64,000 nt of DNA from Flammeovirgaceae bacterium (GTDB taxonomy: Bacteria > Bacteroidota > Bacteroidia > Cytophagales > Cyclobacteriaceae), in assembly GCA_016712035.1 (NCBI GenBank), contig JADJRT010000001.1:558001-622000 (forward strand), given 5' to 3'. The notes beneath the pieces are model-generated. The model was given only the letters and a program-made list of their open reading frames with translations. It ran no database searches and was not told where the DNA came from. Below, piece by piece: positions 10,369-19,527 of the stretch (its first letter is position 1; each line of letters starts with the position of its first letter). The translations under genes and the position numbers were made by a program.

Positions 10369-11112
10369 TTATGCCGTTGTATTCAGAATCTTTCCAAATC
10401 TGCGCTCGCGTTTTTGATAAGCACAAATAGCTTCATACAAATTTTCCTTCCGAAAGTCAGGCCATAAAGTTGGCGTGATGAATATTTCCGTATAGGCAAT
10501 TTGCCAAAGCAAGAAATTGCTAACCCGTAATTCGCCACTGGTTCTGATCAGGAGCTCGGGATCGGGAATTCCTGCTGTTTTTAAATGTTCTGAAAAATAA
10601 TGTTCATCGATTTCTTCTGGCTGTATCAGTCCTTTTTTTGTCTCCTCTGCCAGTCTTTTAGCAGCCTCTACAATCTCCCATCTCCCACTATAATTCAAGG
10701 CCAGTTGCATAGTAAGACCTGTATTGTTTTTAGTTGCGTCAATGGCCTTTGCAAGATTATTCTGACACGCTTTAGGCAGGTGACTTACATCACCGATTGT
10801 TTTTAATCTCACATGGTTTTCATGTAAAGAATTAATTTCCTTCTGAAGCGTGTTAACCAGTAATTCCATTAACGCATCCACCTCTTCCTTCGGTCGGCCC
10901 CAGTTTTCTGTACTAAAGGCATAAAGTGTTAAATATTTTATGCCTAGTTCTCCACATCCCTCTGTCACATCCTTTACCGCTTGTATGGCATTTCGATGAC
11001 CAAAAATCCGGGCAGCGCCTTTGTTTTTTGCCCAACGCCCATTACCGTCCATAATAACGGCTATGTGCTGAGGCAAATTATTGAAGTCTATGTTTTCTTT
11101 AAATGAAGCCAC
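10369..11112 (-). CDS. uppS: Isoprenyl transferase (undecaprenyl diphosphate synthase)
   Basis: This 247-residue cis-prenyltransferase makes undecaprenyl diphosphate from farnesyl and isopentenyl diphosphates, providing the lipid carrier for peptidoglycan and surface glycans. The substrate motif HIAVIMDGNGRWAK with its catalytic Asp is complete, followed by GHRNA, the TLYAFSTENWGRP segment and the C-terminal LLIRTSGELRVSNFLLWQ that binds isopentenyl diphosphate. The start is GTG: no ATG in this frame precedes the catalytic motif, and a -7 promoter element lies only seven bases upstream. Length is normal. Confidence 0.95.
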   Translation of the reverse strand: MASFKENIDFNNLPQHIAVIMDGNGRWAKNKGAARIFGHRNAIQAVKDVTEGCGELGIKYLTLYAFSTENWGRPKEEVDALMELLVNTLQKEINSLHENHVRLKTIGDVSHLPKACQNNLAKAIDATKNNTGLTMQLALNYSGRWEIVEAAKRLAEETKKGLIQPEEIDEHYFSEHLKTAGIPDPELLIRTSGELRVSNFLLWQIAYTEIFITPTLWPDFRKENLYEAICAYQKRERRFGKILNTTA

Positions 11113-11119
11113 AAGGCGG

Positions 11120-11127
11120 CAAAATTA
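11120..11127 (-). promoter_or_regulatory. Candidate -7 element directly before uppS
   Basis: TAATTTTG on the minus strand is an exact TAnnTTTG match and ends seven bases before the GTG start, implying a nearly leaderless transcript for uppS-bamA-ompH-ompH. It would be an internal promoter in the long operon and fits the 125-base gap upstream of uppS. Confidence 0.4.
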
Positions 11128-11237
11128 GCCTTTTTTTCATTACTTCTTCATTAATCAGATCAACAAAGCAGAACTATCTTACAGATTAACAAGATGATTA
11201 CGGGCTCAAAAAAGTTGATTTCGACCCATTAAAACTT

Positions 11238-11951
11238 TTACCGATACGGGCTGCTGGGGCAAGGGATATCGTATAGTGTATAAGTGAAGGTTATTCCTGT
11301 GAAAAAATAGTTATCGTAGTCGAATGCGTTTCCATATTGATAATTCTTAAAAGAAGGATCCCCATCGCCAATATTATCCAGATAATCAACGAAGGTTTTG
11401 CGAATTCCTATTTCGAAGGCGATGTAGTATTTGGGGTTAAGCACATACTTCATTCCGATCCCAAAAGGAATGCTCATTTGCACATTGCTATACTCACTGT
11501 TTTTATTTTGAATACCTGAAATTCCGAATAAGCCAGCCCCGGCAAACGCATAGGGCGTAAATCGAAGGTTGCGCTTGGGGTCACGCCAGTCTAAAAAATG
11601 ATATTCGAAACTGACTCCAGCTTCTAGTAAGAATAAATTGAATGAAGCTGCCCGCGTGGCCGCAAAAGCATCTATGGGCTTTCGCTGATCGGTAGCTCCG
11701 ATTTTACCGGCTGTTATCGAGCTACGTAAACTTATTACCCGATTGATGTTGGACCGATAAAAAACTGTGCCTGCAGGTTTTGAAGAAGAAAAATTATAGG
11801 TACGCACGAGATCTCCGGTGTAGTTAAATGTACCTAATCCAAAGCCAACTTCTGAACTTTGACGAATCAGCTCCTGTGCCTGTGCGCATCCAATTGTAAC
11901 CAACAGAATGGTGGTTAGTTTAAATACGCGAATACGGCAATTGAACTTCAA
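11238..11951 (-). CDS. DUF6089 / PorG-like outer-membrane protein
   Basis: This 237-residue protein has an Ala-Gln-Ala-Gln-type signal peptide (TILLVTIGCAQAQ) and a body of alternating strands typical of an 8-stranded barrel: EVGFGLGTFNYTGDL at the start, then YAFAGAGLFG, PFGIGMKYVLN and a final strand FFTGITFTYTLY. Gene order (nadK upstream, uppS and bamA downstream) matches that of the PorG-type barrel associated with the type IX secretion system in Bacteroidota, and the sequence fits DUF6089. The role in secretion is inferred from family and position. An adjacent paralogue starts upstream, three bases apart. Confidence 0.78.
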   Translation of the reverse strand: MKFNCRIRVFKLTTILLVTIGCAQAQELIRQSSEVGFGLGTFNYTGDLVRTYNFSSSKPAGTVFYRSNINRVISLRSSITAGKIGATDQRKPIDAFAATRAASFNLFLLEAGVSFEYHFLDWRDPKRNLRFTPYAFAGAGLFGISGIQNKNSEYSNVQMSIPFGIGMKYVLNPKYYIAFEIGIRKTFVDYLDNIGDGDPSFKNYQYGNAFDYDNYFFTGITFTYTLYDIPCPSSPYR

Positions 11952-11954
11952 CAG

Positions 11955-13029
11955 TTATCTGAATTTTGCCTTATGAAAAGTAGCGCCCAAAATATAGGTA
12001 AGGCGAATTGATGTTACCATGTATATATCCCGATCACTTTTTGATCCTCTTACGTTATCAGGGTACTCGCTGCCATAACCATTAATAGTTGAATAGGTTT
12101 GACCATTTCTTGCTGTATAACTCTGTAAGGGAGGAAGTTCGTTAGCGGGTAATTCGTTACTGCGATATGACATGGCCCGAGCCAGGTTATTGGTTTCAAA
12201 AACGCCTAAATCAACATAGTTTTGACTAACATCATCTAGATAATCAGTGAAGGTGTAGCGAAATCCAATGTCGGCCCAAAGATCCATAACCTCATTTAAT
12301 CTAAATCTAGCCCCTAAACCAAAAGGAATAGCTACTTGTATCTTACTATAAGCCTTAATTCCAAAATTAACATCGGTGGGTTCCAGCGTAGAATATTGCC
12401 CTTCGGTGCCCAATGGACGAAGATCTACCCATTCCCCTTCCGAGACACCGGTCGCCTCTCCATTTAGACCCGCAGCTGGGGCTTGCGCCTGTGGATTATG
12501 AAGAAATCCAGCTACACCAATATAAGCGTAGGGAGTCCACTTTACCCGACTGATGTAGGTTGCGTCATTTTCAAATAAGTCAAAATAAGCCGTCACAGAG
12601 AGTTCCTTTATCCGGTTTCGGAAAGATGCATTTCGTTGATAACGAAACTTACCATTCTCCTGGTCTGCGAGGTCAGCAGATTCTGTATCAGATCCTTTTA
12701 AGGTGCCATACATAAACTGTGCTTGTAGCGAATAGCGAGGTCCGAATCGATGGGTAAGCGAAAGCCCAAACGCTGGCCTCGTGAACGAAATATCGGAGCT
12801 TAGTGCACTTGGCTTTGGGGCAATGTCGCCATAGTAGTTTAAGGCACTAACATTAAACCCAATAGCATTATAAATTTTGTTCTTACCAAACCCTGCTTTT
12901 CTGCCCCGATAGCTGGAAATTCTCTTTATTATTCTTTTTGATTGATTTTCTATTGAACTGAGCATAGGTTTCGCTTGAGGACCCCAGCAATAGGAATAAA
13001 CAAAGAATGCCAAAAAATAATTTTCTCAT
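11955..13029 (-). CDS. DUF6089-like outer-membrane protein, longer paralogue (frameshift near N-terminus)
   Basis: The body shares the DUF6089 plan with the next gene: AIGFNVSALNYYGDIAPK, YIGVAGF, IPFGLGARFRLN and a closing TSIRLTYILGATF, but with longer loops, about 358 residues in all. The continuous frame from 13013 starts with an implausible N-terminus. The adjacent frame from ATG 13029 gives a good signal peptide (MRKLFFGILCLFLLLGSSSETYAQ) leading to FNRKSIKKNN. Deleting one A in the AAA near 12925 joins it to KRISSYRGRKAGFG. I therefore place the start at 13029 and read the break as an error. The two DUF6089 genes probably arose by tandem duplication and may form a pair in the outer membrane. 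Confidence 0.75.
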
Positions 13030-13084
13030 GAATGGAGATTTTGCCAATCACAAACTTATGAAAATACCTGAGAAAATTGGAATT

Positions 13085-13961
13085 CTAATTGCGAATGTCG
13101 AGGCCCCAATTGAGCTTTTGGCGAAGGGTATTAAAATAATGATGACCGGAGAGTTGTACTAGTTTTGTACAGAATTTCTCTTTTTTGATCTTAAGTTTTA
13201 CTGTGTCATCAATAGTTTCAAATCGCGAATCCAACGAGACCAGATACTTTTTTACTCCGGCCTTCAATTTCGAAAGTAATTTCTGATTTATCGGAAATAA
13301 CAATTGGGCGAGTACCCAGGTTATGCGGGCTAACCGCAGTAATGATAAAACTTTCAGATTTTGGGTAAACCAGTGGCCCTCCACAGCTCAGTGAGTAGCC
13401 GGTTGAACCCGTGGGTGTTGAGACGATGATCCCGTCCGACCAAAAGGAATTCAATAATTCTCCATCAACATAAACATGAACTGTAATCATAGAGGAAGTG
13501 TCCTTCTTCATGATGGTGAAGTCATTCAACGCAAAGTTCAAGGGATCAAACAGTTTTGTTGAAGAATTCAACCGGAGCATAGTTCGGCTTTCGACTTTAT
13601 AGGCACCTGTAAAAAGCGCTTCGAGCGCAACCTCGATATCATCGCGACTGGTTATGGCGAGAAACCCAAGGCGGCCGGTGTTTATGCCAAGGATTGGAAC
13701 TTCTGTTTTTCCAATATAGGTGACCGACTCAAGCATGGTACCATCACCACCCAGGGAAAAGAAAAAATCCAAGCTTCGTAAATTATCTCCGAGCTCAAAA
13801 GTTTTGTACTTGATTTCCGCCAGCAGGGGAGATTTAATTTGTTTGATAAATTTAGAAGACAGCCAGATATCCGCTTTGCGATCGACTAACTGTTTTAAAA
13901 TCCTCTCAATAAGGGGTGATGTTTTTGCCTGTGAGTCTCTACCATGTATGCCGATGCGCAT
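13085..13961 (-). CDS. nadK: NAD kinase (one-base frameshift near the C-terminus)
   Basis: NAD kinase phosphorylates NAD to NADP with ATP. The diagnostic glycine-rich motif LGGDGTML and the NE/D-type loop are visible: SLGGDGTMLESVTYI, GINTGRLGFLA, LNDFTI and SPTGSTGYSLSCGGP-like TPTGSTGYSLSCGG. The frame is broken within SKK near 13248-13253, where six T (plus strand) should be five. Removing one base continues with YLVSLDSRFETIDDTVKLKI and ends at 13085, for about 291 residues, normal for the family. The enzyme is essential, so a sequencing error is assumed. It lies between the CBS gene and the two DUF6089 genes, the conserved phylum order. Confidence 0.93.
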
Positions 13962-13972
13962 GCTCTTATCGG

Positions 13973-14638
13973 TTAAATATCAAGGTATCGAAGTAGCATA
14001 TCAATTTTCTCTTTTTCACCCGAGAGTTCCTTTGTTTCCTGGTATCTTCCGATAACCCGATAGCCAAAGCGTTCGAGTGTAGCAACAATTCTATTGAGCT
14101 CAAGCTGATTAATTTTTAAAGTCAGTTTAATTTTACCCTTATCCATGGGGTCTTCAACCATTAAACTACTAATCACCTTTGCATTATTCTCTTCTACATA
14201 TCGGCTGATTTCGGCCAGCGAGTAATCAATCAAATCCATGGAAAGAACAATAATGCCTCCTTGCATTTGAACAGAAGCGGTTTGGGCAAAAGAAACCATT
14301 ACATCTTGAACCGTTATTACTCCGGTATATTTTTGATCTTCGTTAAGGACGGCTACTATCTGGAGTTTACTATCCCCAGCTACTTTTAGGATGTCGTAAA
14401 AATGAGAATCAAGCTGGACGAAACACTGTTTACCGACTAATTCAAAATCAGCTAAAGTCCTGTCGATATCATTTGATTCCAGTATGATTTCTTCAGAAAT
14501 AAAACCCAACAAGTTTCCTTCGTCCACAACAGGCAAATGCAGGCATCGGAACTCTTCCATCCACACAATGGCTTTGTGGGCATCATCGGTTATTTTAAGA
14601 GGCGGGATCATGTGATTGATCAATTCTTCGGCAAGCAT
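13973..14638 (-). CDS. CBS domain pair protein
   Basis: This 221-residue cytoplasmic protein starts with two tandem CBS motifs (about residues 1-58, LINHMIPPLKITDDAHKA, and 65-125, GVITVQDVMVSFA), which usually bind adenosyl ligands and act as energy or redox sensors. An ACT-like alpha/beta domain follows (GGIIVLSMDLIDYSLAEISRYVEENNAKV). No enzymatic domain is attached. It sits 11 bases upstream of nadK in the same operon, so a regulatory role linked to nucleotide status is possible but unproven. Confidence 0.85.
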   Translation of the reverse strand: MLAEELINHMIPPLKITDDAHKAIVWMEEFRCLHLPVVDEGNLLGFISEEIILESNDIDRTLADFELVGKQCFVQLDSHFYDILKVAGDSKLQIVAVLNEDQKYTGVITVQDVMVSFAQTASVQMQGGIIVLSMDLIDYSLAEISRYVEENNAKVISSLMVEDPMDKGKIKLTLKINQLELNRIVATLERFGYRVIGRYQETKELSGEKEKIDMLLRYLDI

Positions 14639-14644
14639 TTTTAG

Positions 14645-15403
14645 TTATGATTTTCGTGTTAAAAAATCCCCCACTATTTCGTTGAATTTTTGCGGATGTT
14701 CCATCATGGGCGCATGGCAACATTTATCAATAAATTTTAACTCTGAGTTTGGTATCAATCGGTTAAACTCGTGCCCAACCATAGGCGGTGTTATCGTATC
14801 GTTTAAACCCCACACTAACAAGGTAGGGGCCTTTATATCAGCCAACTCAAGCGCGAGATTATTTCGTTGAGCTGATTTGGCAATGGCCACAATGCGCATG
14901 CATTTAGGAATACTGCGTGTTGTTTCGAAAACTTCATCTATCAATTCTTTGGAAGCCACTTTTGGATCGTAAAACGTGTAAGCGACTCGTTCCTGAATAT
15001 AGTCATAACTTCCTCTGCGCGGATAGGATCCTCCCATCGAGTTTTCAAAAAGACCGGAGCTTCCGGTGAGCACTAGTTTTGACACCTTTTCGGGATTGGC
15101 TAATGTGTAAAGAATGCCTACATGGCCCCCTAGCGAATTGCCAATGATGATCATATTTTCTAACTTTTTTGTCGCGACAAAACTTTCTACAAACTCGCGC
15201 AAACCAGGTAACCCCGCTTCTTTAATTGGCATTTCATAAATAGGGAGCATCGGAATAATCACTCTGAAATGTTTCGAGTAATGATTCACTACACCCTCCC
15301 AATTACTGAGCGCCCCAAAAAGACCATGGAGCAATATCAAGACCGGGCCTTGTCCTTCATCAACAAACTTAAAATCACCTTCTTCTTTTACCAGTAAGGA
15401 CAT
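14645..15403 (-). CDS. Alpha/beta-fold hydrolase
   Basis: This 252-residue soluble alpha/beta hydrolase has the oxyanion-hole motif HGLFGALSNW (residues 26-35), the nucleophile elbow GNSLGGH (Ser near 93), an acid in WGLNDTITP and the catalytic His in CCHAPMMEHP. The layout matches MenH/esterase-like enzymes. The substrate is unknown. It is a member of the conserved block between cvpA and the CBS gene, with a six-base gap to the latter. No signal peptide. Confidence 0.88.
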   Translation of the reverse strand: MSLLVKEEGDFKFVDEGQGPVLILLHGLFGALSNWEGVVNHYSKHFRVIIPMLPIYEMPIKEAGLPGLREFVESFVATKKLENMIIIGNSLGGHVGILYTLANPEKVSKLVLTGSSGLFENSMGGSYPRRGSYDYIQERVAYTFYDPKVASKELIDEVFETTRSIPKCMRIVAIAKSAQRNNLALELADIKAPTLLVWGLNDTITPPMVGHEFNRLIPNSELKFIDKCCHAPMMEHPQKFNEIVGDFLTRKS

Positions 15404-15444
15404 AGGCTCCTATTTTGGGATAAGTAACTAAAAAAAACCGAACC

Positions 15445-15949
15445 TTAGAACTGTGCGAAAGTTTCCTTGAAAAATGGTAAGAAATCTCCAAAAAGGAAGC
15501 AATTGTTGGCGCAACATGTGCCACAATCGGATAAAGCTTAGAATCACTTACCCAGCTTTCTGGTAATGAAATTTTAAATGAATCGATAAGCCAAAGAATT
15601 ATGCTGAGGGAAAAAGCATATTTCAACAAACCAAGAACGGCTCCTGCGGCTGCATCCATTTTTCCAAGAAATGTTTTGTCCATCGAGTTTTTAATTCTTC
15701 CGCCAATGAAAGTCACAGCTACAACAACTATAAGAAATATTAATAGGAAGGAAATGTAGGAAGCACAGCCGTATCGGCATTAAATTTTTGAGCAAGGTAG
15801 TCAACCCCCCAGCTCATTAGTTTAAAGCCTGCAAATACACCCAATACGAGTGCAAACAAAAAAAACAGTTCTAGCAAGAACCCCCGCTTATATCCTAAAA
15901 TGGTGCCGACTACAAGGATAATTGCGATAACAATATCGAACTTACTCAA
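15445..15949 (-). CDS. CvpA family membrane protein (two frameshifts)
   Basis: CvpA-family proteins are small inner-membrane proteins with about four helices; in other bacteria they affect colicin V export and envelope stress tolerance. The N-terminus FDIVIAIILVVGTILGYKRGFL and the second segment LFFLFALVLGVFAGFKL are clear. The frame breaks near 15759 (a C missing; LPYISFLLIFLIVVVAVTF follows) and again near 15490-15496 (a T missing; the natural end is FGDFLPFFKETFAQF with stop at 15445-15447). Corrected length is about 168 residues, normal. The start is TTG, overlapping the yqeY stop. The longer continuous frame running to 15375 into the next gene is an artefact of the second break. Confidence 0.85.
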
Positions 15950-16398
15950 GACGCCAGAAGTTTTTTTACGAGATCAGAAATCAATTTGCCATCGGCTTTA
16001 CCAGCCAATTGTTTGGTGGCCACACCCATCACCTTGCCCATCTCCTGTGGCGATTTGGCGCCAACCTGGTCGATAATTTTTTTTAACTCGGCTGTAATCG
16101 CCTCTTCAGATAATTGTTTGGGAAGGTAACGACTGATTACTTCTAATTCGAGCAGCTCTTTTTTTGCCAGTTCATCGCGACCTTCTTTTTGAAAAATGTC
16201 AGCGGATTCTTTTCGCTGCTTAGCGGCTTTCATTAGTAATTTATTTTCAACATCCTGACTTATTTCTCCACTGCCGCCTTTTTCAGTTTCGGCCAACAGA
16301 ATCAAAGACTTCACAGACCGCAGTGCCATTAACTCTTCTTTATTCTTTGCCAGCATGGCTGTTTTAATATCACTATCAATTTGTTGTTTGAGGCTCAT
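15946..16398 (-). CDS. GatB/YqeY domain protein
   Basis: This protein of about 150 residues resembles the tail domain of amidotransferase subunit GatB: MSLKQQIDSDIKTAMLAKNKEELMALR at the start, EVISRYLPKQLSEEAI in the middle and GKVMGVATKQLAGKADGKLI near the end. YqeY proteins probably bind tRNA, but their role is not settled. I chose the ATG at 16398 and not the upstream start at 16476, because the extra 26 residues run into the divergent pdxJ start and are not family-like. It is the first gene of the long minus-strand operon. Confidence 0.88.
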   Translation of the reverse strand: MSLKQQIDSDIKTAMLAKNKEELMALRSVKSLILLAETEKGGSGEISQDVENKLLMKAAKQRKESADIFQKEGRDELAKKELLELEVISRYLPKQLSEEAITAELKKIIDQVGAKSPQEMGKVMGVATKQLAGKADGKLISDLVKKLLAS

Positions 16399-16416
16399 GG
16401 ATATAATACGGTTAAT

Positions 16417-16424
16417 TAACTTTG
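16417..16424 (+). promoter_or_regulatory. Candidate -7 element for pdxJ
   Basis: TAACTTTG on the plus strand matches TAnnTTTG exactly and lies 45 bases before the pdxJ ATG in the 71-base divergent gap. A TTTG at 16387 is slightly too far (26 bases) for an ideal -33 box. Confidence 0.4.
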
Positions 16425-16469
16425 GAGTAAAATTAACTCTACTTTTAGTGAGATAAAAATCTGGATAAA

Positions 16470-17182
16470 ATGACACGCTTATCAGTCAACATAAATAAAA
16501 TTGCTACACTGCGTAATGCGCGGGGCGGCAACAACCCCGATGTTATTAAAACGGCCCTTGATTGTGAACGTTTTGGTGCCGAAGGAATAACCGTGCACCC
16601 CAGACCCGATGAACGTCATATTCGCTATGCGGATGTAATTGAGCTAAAGAAAGTGGTCGCAACAGAATTTAACATCGAGGGTTACCCGGATGAGCGTTAC
16701 CTGAAATTAATTCGTGAAACGAAACCGGCACAAGCCACTCTAGTGCCTGATGGTCCTGATGCCATAACATCTAACGCAGGATGGGATACGGTGAAGAATA
16801 AAAATTTCTAACGGAAGTTGTTTCTGAAATGAAGTTAATGGGGGTTCGGGTTTCGGTATTTGTTGATCTGTCTACAAAAATGGTGGAGGGGGCCAAAGAG
16901 ATTGGTTCCGATCGCATTGAGCTCTATACGGAACCGTATGCAGCACACTTTCATAAAAACAAAGAAGCGGCTGTAAAACCTTATGTGGAGGCCTCGCAAT
17001 TGGCTTATTCGCTAAAGTTGGGTGTCAATGCCGGCCATGACCTTGATCTCCAAAACTTGAAATTTCTGAAGCAATCTCTCATCCACTTAGACGAAGTTTC
17101 AATTGGCCATGCGCTAATTTGTGATGCGCTTTATTTTGGATTAGAGAATACGATTCAACTTTATTTACGACAGTTGAAGTAA
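16470..17182 (+). CDS. pdxJ: Pyridoxine 5'-phosphate synthase (one-base frameshift)
   Basis: PdxJ condenses 1-deoxyxylulose 5-phosphate with 3-amino-2-oxopropyl phosphate to form pyridoxine 5'-phosphate. The N-terminal half has RLSVNINKIATLRNARGGN and the family signature GITVHPRPDERHIRYADV. The second half has DRIELYTEPYA and LGVNAGHDLDLQNL, with catalytic His and phosphate-binding residues. A T is missing near 16806: AATTTCTAACGG should read AATTTTCTAACGG, which joins NKNF to LTEVVSEMK. Corrected length is 237 residues, the usual size. It is divergent from the yqeY operon, as in many Bacteroidota. Confidence 0.93.
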
Positions 17183-17190
17183 TCAAACTA

Positions 17191-17248
17191 ACCACAGAGA
17201 ACACAAAGAACAATTTGAATCTTTGTGCTTCTCTGCGAACTCTGTGGT
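17191..17248. repeat. Imperfect palindrome with CCACAGAGAACACAAAG core
   Basis: ACCACAGAG (17191-17199) pairs with CTCTGTGGT (17240-17248), and an inner ACACAAAGA pairs with TCTTTGTG. It lies between convergent pdxJ and an esterase gene. A related CCACAGAGACTCAAAG sequence occurs at 49840. Such CACAGAG...CAAAG palindromes are familiar intergenic repeats in many environmental genomes. It may also fold as a terminator, but no T-run follows. Confidence 0.55.
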
Positions 17249-17253
17249 AAGTA

Positions 17254-18984
17254 TTAATATCTCCAGCTTTTTACATCGGCCCCTTTAGGCGCGCTTTCTT
17301 GTATGCGTTTTAAGATTCTTGGTAAGTACATGGTGTTGTAACGTAACCGCGAAACATAATTCGGATTTTCCTGATCACCATTCCAGCAATGTTCGGCACG
17401 ATCGCCATAATCAACCTCGCCTTTGTAAAAAGGAGTTTGTGTTTTCTTTAAAAAGTTCTCCATCAGATAAACAGCGTTGTTCAAATAGTAATTATCCATA
17501 TCACCACAATAAATATGAATTTTGCCCTCGAGTTTCGGTCCTAAGGTTTTCCAATCGCGCTCCAAAATGTATCGCAAGTCGAAATTCTCTTTCCAATAGT
17601 CAGCAACACTTTTATCGATCTCACCGGTTTCTTTATTAAAAATCCTTTTAGGATAGCCATCCTCGCCTTGTGGAGAATAGACAGCCTCCCAAATATCCCA
17701 CTGTTGTCCGCTTCGGGTTTTAGTGCCCAGCGCTAATTCATAATAATTGGATTCCTGCATGGTGTTTTGAATCTGACCCAGATAATCGCGGTGGGCCGGA
17801 CGGGGAAGTTTTTTGAAATCGCTGTCATACCAATATGCGTTCTTGTCCTTATAGATATCAACTAAGCAAAATGAGCGAAAGTCAATTGGATCGGGGCAGG
17901 CAGCAAAGCATCCATTAAAGTCATCGGGATAAAACATTTGAACAGCCAATGCTTCCCAACCACCCGTTGAACCACCATAAGTAAAGCGTGCCCAGCCTTC
18001 GCCAATGCCGCGAAACTGTTTTTCGATTTCTGGCACAAGCTCTTTCATAATGGCATCCCCATAAGGGCCCAGGTTTGCTGAGTTTACCGCATACGAATCA
18101 TCATAATATGGGTTTGCGTGTTGAATCTCGATAACTAAAAAACGAGGAAAGTTTTTGCCGCTCCATTGTTTGTAAAAATTATAAGCTTCTTGCTTTTGAA
18201 ACTTGTTGTATCCATAAATTCCAAATCGTGCAGCATAATCGGTAGTATCCATATCAGCAGGTGGAGGTTCTGTACTAAATCCTCCAAAGTCGCTGGGGAA
18301 GTGGCCGTGGTAAATCATGAGCGGATATTTCGCTTCCGGATGTTCATCGAACCCTTCGGGTAACAAAACGTGGGCTCCTACAAACATCGGACGTCCCCAA
18401 AACTCGGTAAGCAACTTGCTTTGAATCTTGATGTGCTTAACATACTTCGTGTCGGCTGGTTCTTCGAGTGCTGGAATTTTTTGATCCATGGTTAGATGCA
18501 CCTCCATACCCTTGGCCGGATCGACAGAGACCTTCACTGGAGTATTGTAAAAATTGCCGGGCTTTCTATTCCATTGTTGACCTTCACCTTGATCGGGCGG
18601 AAGTTTTACCGTGTGCCCGGTTTTTAGATTAAAAGTTTCGTACCGGTTTATGAGTGCCTGTGCATAATAATCTCCAGTCGGAATGTCCTTTAAATTCCGG
18701 ATTGGGAATCCAAAAGCATTTTCGTTATTTATAACAATTTCCTGACCGGGCTTCATACCTTCTACATCAATACCAAAAACCAGCTGAGTACTTAAACCAT
18801 CGCTTATCTGAAATCGTGGCTCTGATTTGTCGTTGTTGGCAAGCATAATCAGCAATCGGCCACCTTGGGCCTGATCACTTAACTCTTGCGTAAATGAGAT
18901 CGAAAAGGATAGAGAATTTTTTTGTTCGGAGCAGCTCACACCAAACAAAAGAAGCGCGATACAAGCGGGCAGAAGATTTTTCAT
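17254..18984 (-). CDS. Putative esterase-fold lipoprotein
   Basis: This 576-residue protein has a lipoprotein signal ending FGVSC (Cys about 18). Residues 25-180 form a beta-rich N-terminal region; from about 205 on there is an alpha/beta hydrolase/esterase-D-like domain: YPLMIYHGHFP (oxyanion strand), RFLVIEIQHANPYYDDSY, the nucleophile elbow YGGSTGGWEAL (Ser near 343) and a late His in RAEHCW. The acid is probably in IHIYCGDMDNYY. It is likely a surface or periplasmic esterase of unknown substrate. The frame is intact. A possible promoter (TTTG-N20-TACCTTAC) lies upstream on the minus strand. Confidence 0.75.
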   Translation of the reverse strand: MKNLLPACIALLLFGVSCSEQKNSLSFSISFTQELSDQAQGGRLLIMLANNDKSEPRFQISDGLSTQLVFGIDVEGMKPGQEIVINNENAFGFPIRNLKDIPTGDYYAQALINRYETFNLKTGHTVKLPPDQGEGQQWNRKPGNFYNTPVKVSVDPAKGMEVHLTMDQKIPALEEPADTKYVKHIKIQSKLLTEFWGRPMFVGAHVLLPEGFDEHPEAKYPLMIYHGHFPSDFGGFSTEPPPADMDTTDYAARFGIYGYNKFQKQEAYNFYKQWSGKNFPRFLVIEIQHANPYYDDSYAVNSANLGPYGDAIMKELVPEIEKQFRGIGEGWARFTYGGSTGGWEALAVQMFYPDDFNGCFAACPDPIDFRSFCLVDIYKDKNAYWYDSDFKKLPRPAHRDYLGQIQNTMQESNYYELALGTKTRSGQQWDIWEAVYSPQGEDGYPKRIFNKETGEIDKSVADYWKENFDLRYILERDWKTLGPKLEGKIHIYCGDMDNYYLNNAVYLMENFLKKTQTPFYKGEVDYGDRAEHCWNGDQENPNYVSRLRYNTMYLPRILKRIQESAPKGADVKSWRY

Positions 18985-19140
18985 GGTTTAAATATTTACT
19001 AAAGGGTAAGGTAGCTCGATTCAGTTTTTTAAACAAAGAACTTTCAATAAGCGGTAAATTGATAAAAAATCGTTGGCTGATACCGCCCCTCGCATCGGAA
19101 AATAAAGAAGGTTACTATATTGCATCCGTTAACATTGCCT

Positions 19141-19521
19141 ATGACGATATACTTGGTTGAGGACGATACTATTTATGCTGAGTTCATTACGAAGTCGCTG
19201 AGTAAAAATCCTGCCTATTCGTTTAAAACATTTGAATCAGCGGAAGAAGGGCTAAAAGCTATTGAAGGCTTGTTGCCTGAGATTCTGATTATTGATTATA
19301 AGCTGCCCGGGATGAGCGGCATTGACCTTTATGAAAAGATAAAGGGGCGGTTGACGGAAAGAAATAAGGTGGTTATGATGAGTTCTTTGGATGACGGGAA
19401 CCTGGTACTTAATTTTATTCAGCGCGGAGTTCGGGATTATGTAATAAAGGATGAAAATGTAATTGAGTCATTAGAAGCGGTGCTGAACGACAATGAAGAT
19501 GATTACTATTTATTCAATTAA
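19141..19521 (+). CDS. Single-domain response regulator
   Basis: This 126-residue protein consists only of a receiver domain: acidic pair VEDD near the start, phospho-acceptor Asp in ILIIDYKLPGMSG, the Thr/Ser position in MMSSLDD and the conserved Lys in YVIKDE. There is no output domain, so it acts by protein contact or in a relay. I use ATG 19141 and not the upstream in-frame ATG at 19120, since MTIYLVEDD is the normal start. The adjacent gene, convergent and only six bases away, encodes a histidine kinase that is the likely partner, though they cannot share a transcript. Confidence 0.85.
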   Translation: MTIYLVEDDTIYAEFITKSLSKNPAYSFKTFESAEEGLKAIEGLLPEILIIDYKLPGMSGIDLYEKIKGRLTERNKVVMMSSLDDGNLVLNFIQRGVRDYVIKDENVIESLEAVLNDNEDDYYLFN

Positions 19522-19527
19522 CATTTT

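Noticed and set aside
15375..15445. Continued CvpA frame running into the hydrolase gene
   Set aside because: The family C-terminus KETFAQF and its stop appear in another frame at 15445, so the extension is due to a base error.
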